Shown piece by piece: positions 48,751 to 64,000 of a stretch of DNA of 64,000 bases. The notes under the pieces were generated by a model that saw only the letters and a list, made by a program, of their open reading frames with translations, was not told the DNA's origin and searched no databases. The position numbers and the translations under genes are program-made. The first letter of the stretch is position 1, and the number at the start of each line of letters is the position of its first letter. The stretch spans positions 372,001 through 436,000 of the forward strand of contig CAVNZM010000005.1 in assembly GCA_963693365.1 (NCBI GenBank), given 5' to 3'. Source of the DNA: Amoebidium appalachense (lineage: Eukaryota > Ichthyosporea).

Positions 48751-49302
48751 CACCACCCTTCCGCTTCTCCCCTCCATCCCACTTCTCTCCTCCGCTTCTC
48801 TCCACCATCAGCATCATCTTACCCGTTCTCCCCCTCACTCCCTCACCCCCTTTGGCCCCCCCCTGAGGACGGGTTCTGCCTGACTCTGCACAGTGTTGTC
48901 CATCATGATGTGATGCCCGTTATGGCTGCGTACTTCGTACTCTGTGACAGTTTCCAAACCCCATGTAAAAAAATGACATGGCACCCCAGCGCCGCCACTG
49001 CACGCATATTGGATGCTGTCAGCATGGCATCATCACGGCCCACCCCCCTTCGTATTTGCTGTGGTGCGTGTGGGTTTCACCGTGTAATCCATTCTATATC
49101 CAGCACCACCTGCCTGATCACTTTTTCTCCGGCCGACCTTCATTTCCACACGCGCATACACACATACACCAACACACACACACACACACACACACTAAGA
49201 CACACAGCATACCTGCACACACACACACACTACAAATGCATGTACAAACACAAATGCATGCACATACATGCACGCACATTCGCTCGCACACATACACACA
49301 CG

Positions 49303-49358
<56 letters not shown>

Positions 49359-49742
49359 TCTGCAGCACTTGATCTTGCCAAGGAGCGCTTTGGCCGGGAG
49401 GTGAATGTTGCCGTCAACTGTGCGGGCATCGGGGTGGCCAAGAAGGTTCTTGGCAAGGAGAATGTGCCCCACTCACTGGTCCGTGCCTGCCCCCCCTCCC
49501 CCCACCCCCCCCCCCCCCCCCCCCTCCCCCCCACCCCCCCCCCCCCCCCTCCACCCCACCCCATCTTTACCCGAAAGGACCGTTTCTGGGCAATAGTGTT
49601 ACTCCATGTGGTCATCATTATATGTTTGACTGTTTGTGGTTCCCCTGGAGGAGGAGGGGATGAGGTTAGAGTTTGGGGAGGCTGCAGGTGAGCAATGGGG
49701 AGAGGGATGGGGGGAGGGAGTAAGAGTGGAGTTTTTTTTTTT

Positions 49743-49773
<31 letters not shown>

Positions 49774-49927
49774 GGGGGGATAAGGGGGGGCGGGGGCAGA
49801 GATGCAAGTGGACCGATTGCAGACCTACGTTCCACACCCTTCTACCCCATATCACGTGCAAAGGAGAATGCCCTCATGTAGGCACCGTGCCATGGTGGCA
49901 GGGATAAGCAAAATGGGCATTGGAACC

Positions 49928-49976
<49 letters not shown>

Positions 49977-50654
49977 AGGGGGGAGAGAAGGAGGGGTAGC
50001 AACGGCACCTGTACATTTGGTGTTCTTACCGCCCAACCCAGGCCCCTCCCCCTTCCCCTTTGCAGGGCACATGCACACGCACTCTGATCCCACTTGGGCC
50101 ACACTGGTGGGTCAGTAGATGGTTGCCTGCACGTGCATGCAGGGGCAGTGTGCTTGCCTACTATGGGTATTGCTACACCATGCATGGCCATGCACCCATC
50201 ATGTAGGGCCATATAAGCACCATATATGGTCACGCAGGCACGATATTGGCCATTTAGGCACTCGCCATATATGGCCATATATAGTCATGCGCTCACTATA
50301 TATAGCCATATATGGCCATGCAACCACCATATATTGCCATACGTCCACCATATATAGCCGTGCACCCACCATATATGGGCATGCACTAACCATATATGGC
50401 CGTGCACTGGCCATATATGGCCATGCACTGACCATATGTGGCCATGCACTGACCGTATGTGGCCATACACTGACGATATGTGGCCATGCACTGACCATGT
50501 GTGGGCATGTGCAGGAGGAGTTCTCGCGCACGCTGCAGATCAACACCGTGGGCACATTCAACGTGATCCGATTGGCTGCTGAGCGCATGGCCAAGGCCCC
50601 AATGGATGCGGCCATTGGTGAGAGGGGTGTCATCATCAACACGGCCAGGTGTGT

Positions 50655-50705
<51 letters not shown>

Positions 50706-51107
50706 TAGCATGGTGGGTAATGAATGCCATCTGTGTGCGTACGTTTTAGTACCCTGGGGCTCGATAGGTCTAAGATGGGTGCAGAACCGGCATATGGGTG
50801 TCTCTCTGTCTGCCTGTGTGTGTGTTTGTGTGTGTGTGGGGTAGTGGTGGTGGTGGTGGGGGGGGGGGGGGGAGGGGGGGGGGGGGAAGAGGGGGAGGAG
50901 AGGAGGAGCAAAATTGTGCTTGGGTAATGCCCAACCGGCACAAATGAACACAGGATGCAACCCCCCCCCCCCCTCTCCTCCTCCTCCCCCCTTCTCCCCT
51001 TCCCCCCGCCTACCCTAACCCCTCCCCCCTCCCCCTCCCCATTCCCCCCCCCCCCCCCACCCACCCACTAGCGCCACCACCACCACCAAACCGCACTGCA
51101 TGCGCAT

Positions 51108-51160
<53 letters not shown>

Positions 51161-51738
51161 GTGTTGCCGGGTATGACGGGCAGATGGGCCAGGCTGCCTA
51201 CTCGGCCAGCAAGGGAGCCATCATCGGCATGACGCTGCCCATTGCACGTGACCTGGCCGGTGTGGGCATCCGCAACGTCACCATTGCCCCGGGCCTCTTT
51301 AAGACCCCCCTGCTGGCCGGCCTGCCCCAGAAGGCCCAGGTGGGTGTGGTTAGTGTCTCTAAGAGTTATGTATAGATTGTTCATAGACCGTTGAGGCTTG
51401 GGTTTGACGTAGGCACTGCATGTGGATGGTATGTGGACACGGACGGTGTTGGGCTGTAATTGTTCCATGGGTGGGGTATGGACACGAGCCATTTTTGTAC
51501 TTATGAAGCTTATGCAGCCACACATGTTCATGGCAAGTCGGTTTTTGTTGGCCATCGCAAGCCCTGTGAAATTGCATGGCTGAAGCTTTGTAACCTCCCT
51601 CCCCCCCCCCCCCCCCCCCCCCCCTCCCCCGGGCTCCCTCTCACTCCTTTATATGGCTGATACTAACCATTCCTCTTGTGTTCACCCCCCACCCCCACAC
51701 CAATCCCTTGCATCTTCATGCTGGAAAGTGCAAACCTA

Positions 51739-51795
<57 letters not shown>

Positions 51796-51941
51796 ATGCC
51801 CTGTCTGCCATTGTGCCCTTCCCGCCGCGCCTGGGCAACCCCCTCGAATATGGCCACCTCGTTCAATTCATCATTGAGAACAAGTACATGAACGGGGAGG
51901 TGATCCGATTGGACGGTGCCATCCGCATGCCCCCCAAGTAA
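48033..51941 (+). CDS. HSD17B10: HSD17B10-like 3-hydroxyacyl-CoA dehydrogenase, 6 exons, 1-nt gap
   Basis: Exons: 48033-48155, 48606-48679, 49356-49478, 50515-50648, 51162-51339, 51795-51941. This short-chain dehydrogenase family oxidises 3-hydroxyacyl-CoA with NAD+ in mitochondria, and the animal protein is also a mitochondrial RNase P subunit. Landmarks are [39 protein letters not shown], catalytic Ser in INTAS, catalytic [19 protein letters not shown] and the family-specific tail [16 protein letters not shown]. In exon 1 the run of seven G at 48066-48072 puts the downstream exon out of frame. One more G would give the expected glycine-rich NAD motif and correct phases throughout (259 residues). 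I read this as a probable homopolymer sequencing error; a recent inactivating deletion is the alternative. AATAAA follows at 52063. Confidence 0.9.
50218..50514. repeat. 21-bp CCATATATGGCCATGCACTGA array in intron 3
   Basis: A degenerate tandem array of about 13-14 units ends exactly at the 3' splice site (AG at 50513-50514) of exon 4. Six units carry the exact CC(A/T)6GG palindrome CCATATATGG (50220, 50265, 50306, 50369, 50390, 50411), the last three spaced exactly 21 bp. The distal units drift to CCATATGTGG and finally become the acceptor TGTGCAG. Confidence 0.8.
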
Positions 51942-52909
51942 ACGTTTGTAGACTAATTGTAAGACTACCTGTATATAGGCGAAAGGCCATGCAAACGTGC
52001 AAGGTTGATCGTAGATTGTGGTGGTGTGCAGGCACACTCGGGCGCAAAGATAAAGCGTTTGGAATAAAAGTTGGGTGCCTGGCTGCACATCAAGTTAAAG
52101 GATGGTGTCGATACGTACTCAGTACATGCAGCAGCCTCGTCCCTCCCCGTACACCATGCATGCGCCATGACCTAGCCTTAGCATGATGTGCCCCCACATG
52201 TGCGGCGAGCATATATATATACGCCGCGAGGCGGCTCTGCAGCTGTGCCCTTTGATTAATCCCGGGCTTATTAAATCTTATAGACAAATGGGTACCTAGG
52301 CCTGCCAGGCCAGTCAACCACACATTTAAAGGCTATGGCTGACTGAGACATATGCCCCTTGCCCATCGACCAAGCAAGGTCCACATAGCCGCCTGTGCAC
52401 CATTGGCCACAGCTGGCCCATGGTACATATACGTGTTTCTTTGTTGCTGATTCGAGTACTCGGGCACCTGTTTATACATGCAAACTCGGGGTGTCAGCAT
52501 TCACAGAAACCGTATAAGACATTGCTTTATTTCCTTGAATCTGATTGATAAGCTATATATACTAGCCTCATGTCTTGGTTTACATCAGCACACATATTCG
52601 GGCTGACCGGCACGTCATCTGCTCTCAGAGGCATTTCATAGAATCTATATGTGCACCCCATTTATGTACCCGTACAGCCCGTAAATACACCCATACACAT
52701 GGCCCCTATATGTGCACCCATACACCCAAACGTATCATTTGTTCATGGCGTTGCTATGCACCACACATTCACTCGTTTCATCAGTGCCTTGGCAGCACAC
52801 ATATCCTTTCACACACCCCTAAACATTAATCAAGGTACAAAAACACAGCCATCACACGAGCTAGCATAGCATCACGATAAAAAATTAATGAATGGCTAGC
52901 CTGTGTAGG
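51942..52909. other. intergenic 3' region of convergent genes
   Basis: Contains AATAAA (52063-52068) for the HSD17B10-like gene and TTTATT (52526-52531, AATAAA on the minus strand) that could serve the remodeler. No further gene seen. Repeated CACCCATACAC motifs occur near 52690-52730. Confidence 0.5.
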
Positions 52910-53070
52910 AGTGATACTACGAGAGTGTAAATATTTCGAGATTGTTTGTGACACTAGGGAGGGGTGAATCCTTCGAGGTTATCTTTGTGACACTAAGAAG
53001 GCGGTGAGTCCTTCAAGGCTAATTTGAGACCCTATGAGGTGTTGAATCCTTCGTGGATATTCATGTGACG

Positions 53071-64000
<10,930 letters not shown>

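Overview
This window is nuclear DNA of an intron-bearing eukaryote. Eight protein-coding genes can be supported. Five are multi-exon with GT-AG (two GC-AG) introns, and the others are short and mostly intronless. All sit in a matrix saturated with microsatellites and very long poly(G)/poly(C) tracts. Gene content (ATG4, lysosomal phospholipase B-like, HSD17B10-type SDR, syntenin-like tandem-PDZ protein, Mi-2/Mit1-like SNF2 remodeler) fits an opisthokont, perhaps a unicellular holozoan. That placement is inference, and I name no species.

Layout: 1-2.3 kb is repeat-rich with several TATA-like boxes. An intronless F-box/LRR gene (+, 2966-4039) lies behind a CRE/CCAAT/TATA promoter. A tandemly duplicated CRE+TATA cassette (4679-4949) follows. 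An 11-exon ATG4 cysteine protease (-, 5365-14117) has introns made almost entirely of G tracts, CA/GT arrays and a 32-bp minisatellite. A two-exon small membrane protein (+, 16266-17389) is divergent from it. From 17.4 to 25.2 kb there is no recognised cellular gene, only a 31-bp hairpin minisatellite, a possible transposase scrap and a 2.29-kb LTR retrotransposon (-, 22923-25213) with 199-bp LTRs and a tRNA-iMet-type primer site.

Then come a syntenin-like double-PDZ gene (-, 25494-26378), a 5.7-kb repeat-filled gap, an intronless formate/nitrite transporter (-, 32072-33016), a 7-exon phospholipase B-like gene (+, 35704-40916), a 5-exon HAD phosphatase (-, 42703-46262), a divergent 6-exon HSD17B10-like dehydrogenase (+, 48033-51941) carrying a 1-nt gap in a G run, and the C-terminal 17 exons of a SNF2 chromatin remodeler (-, 53071 to beyond 64000).

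The genes do not form a pathway. The most unusual theme is structural. Microsatellites and minisatellites repeatedly start or stop exactly at exon edges, where they form the splice donor (GTGTGT) or acceptor (CACACAG). In one case the last codons and stop codon of a gene have been amplified as a 39-bp array in its 3' UTR. Exon joins were deduced by hand from reading phase, splice signals and family motifs. Homopolymer lengths in such DNA are error-prone.
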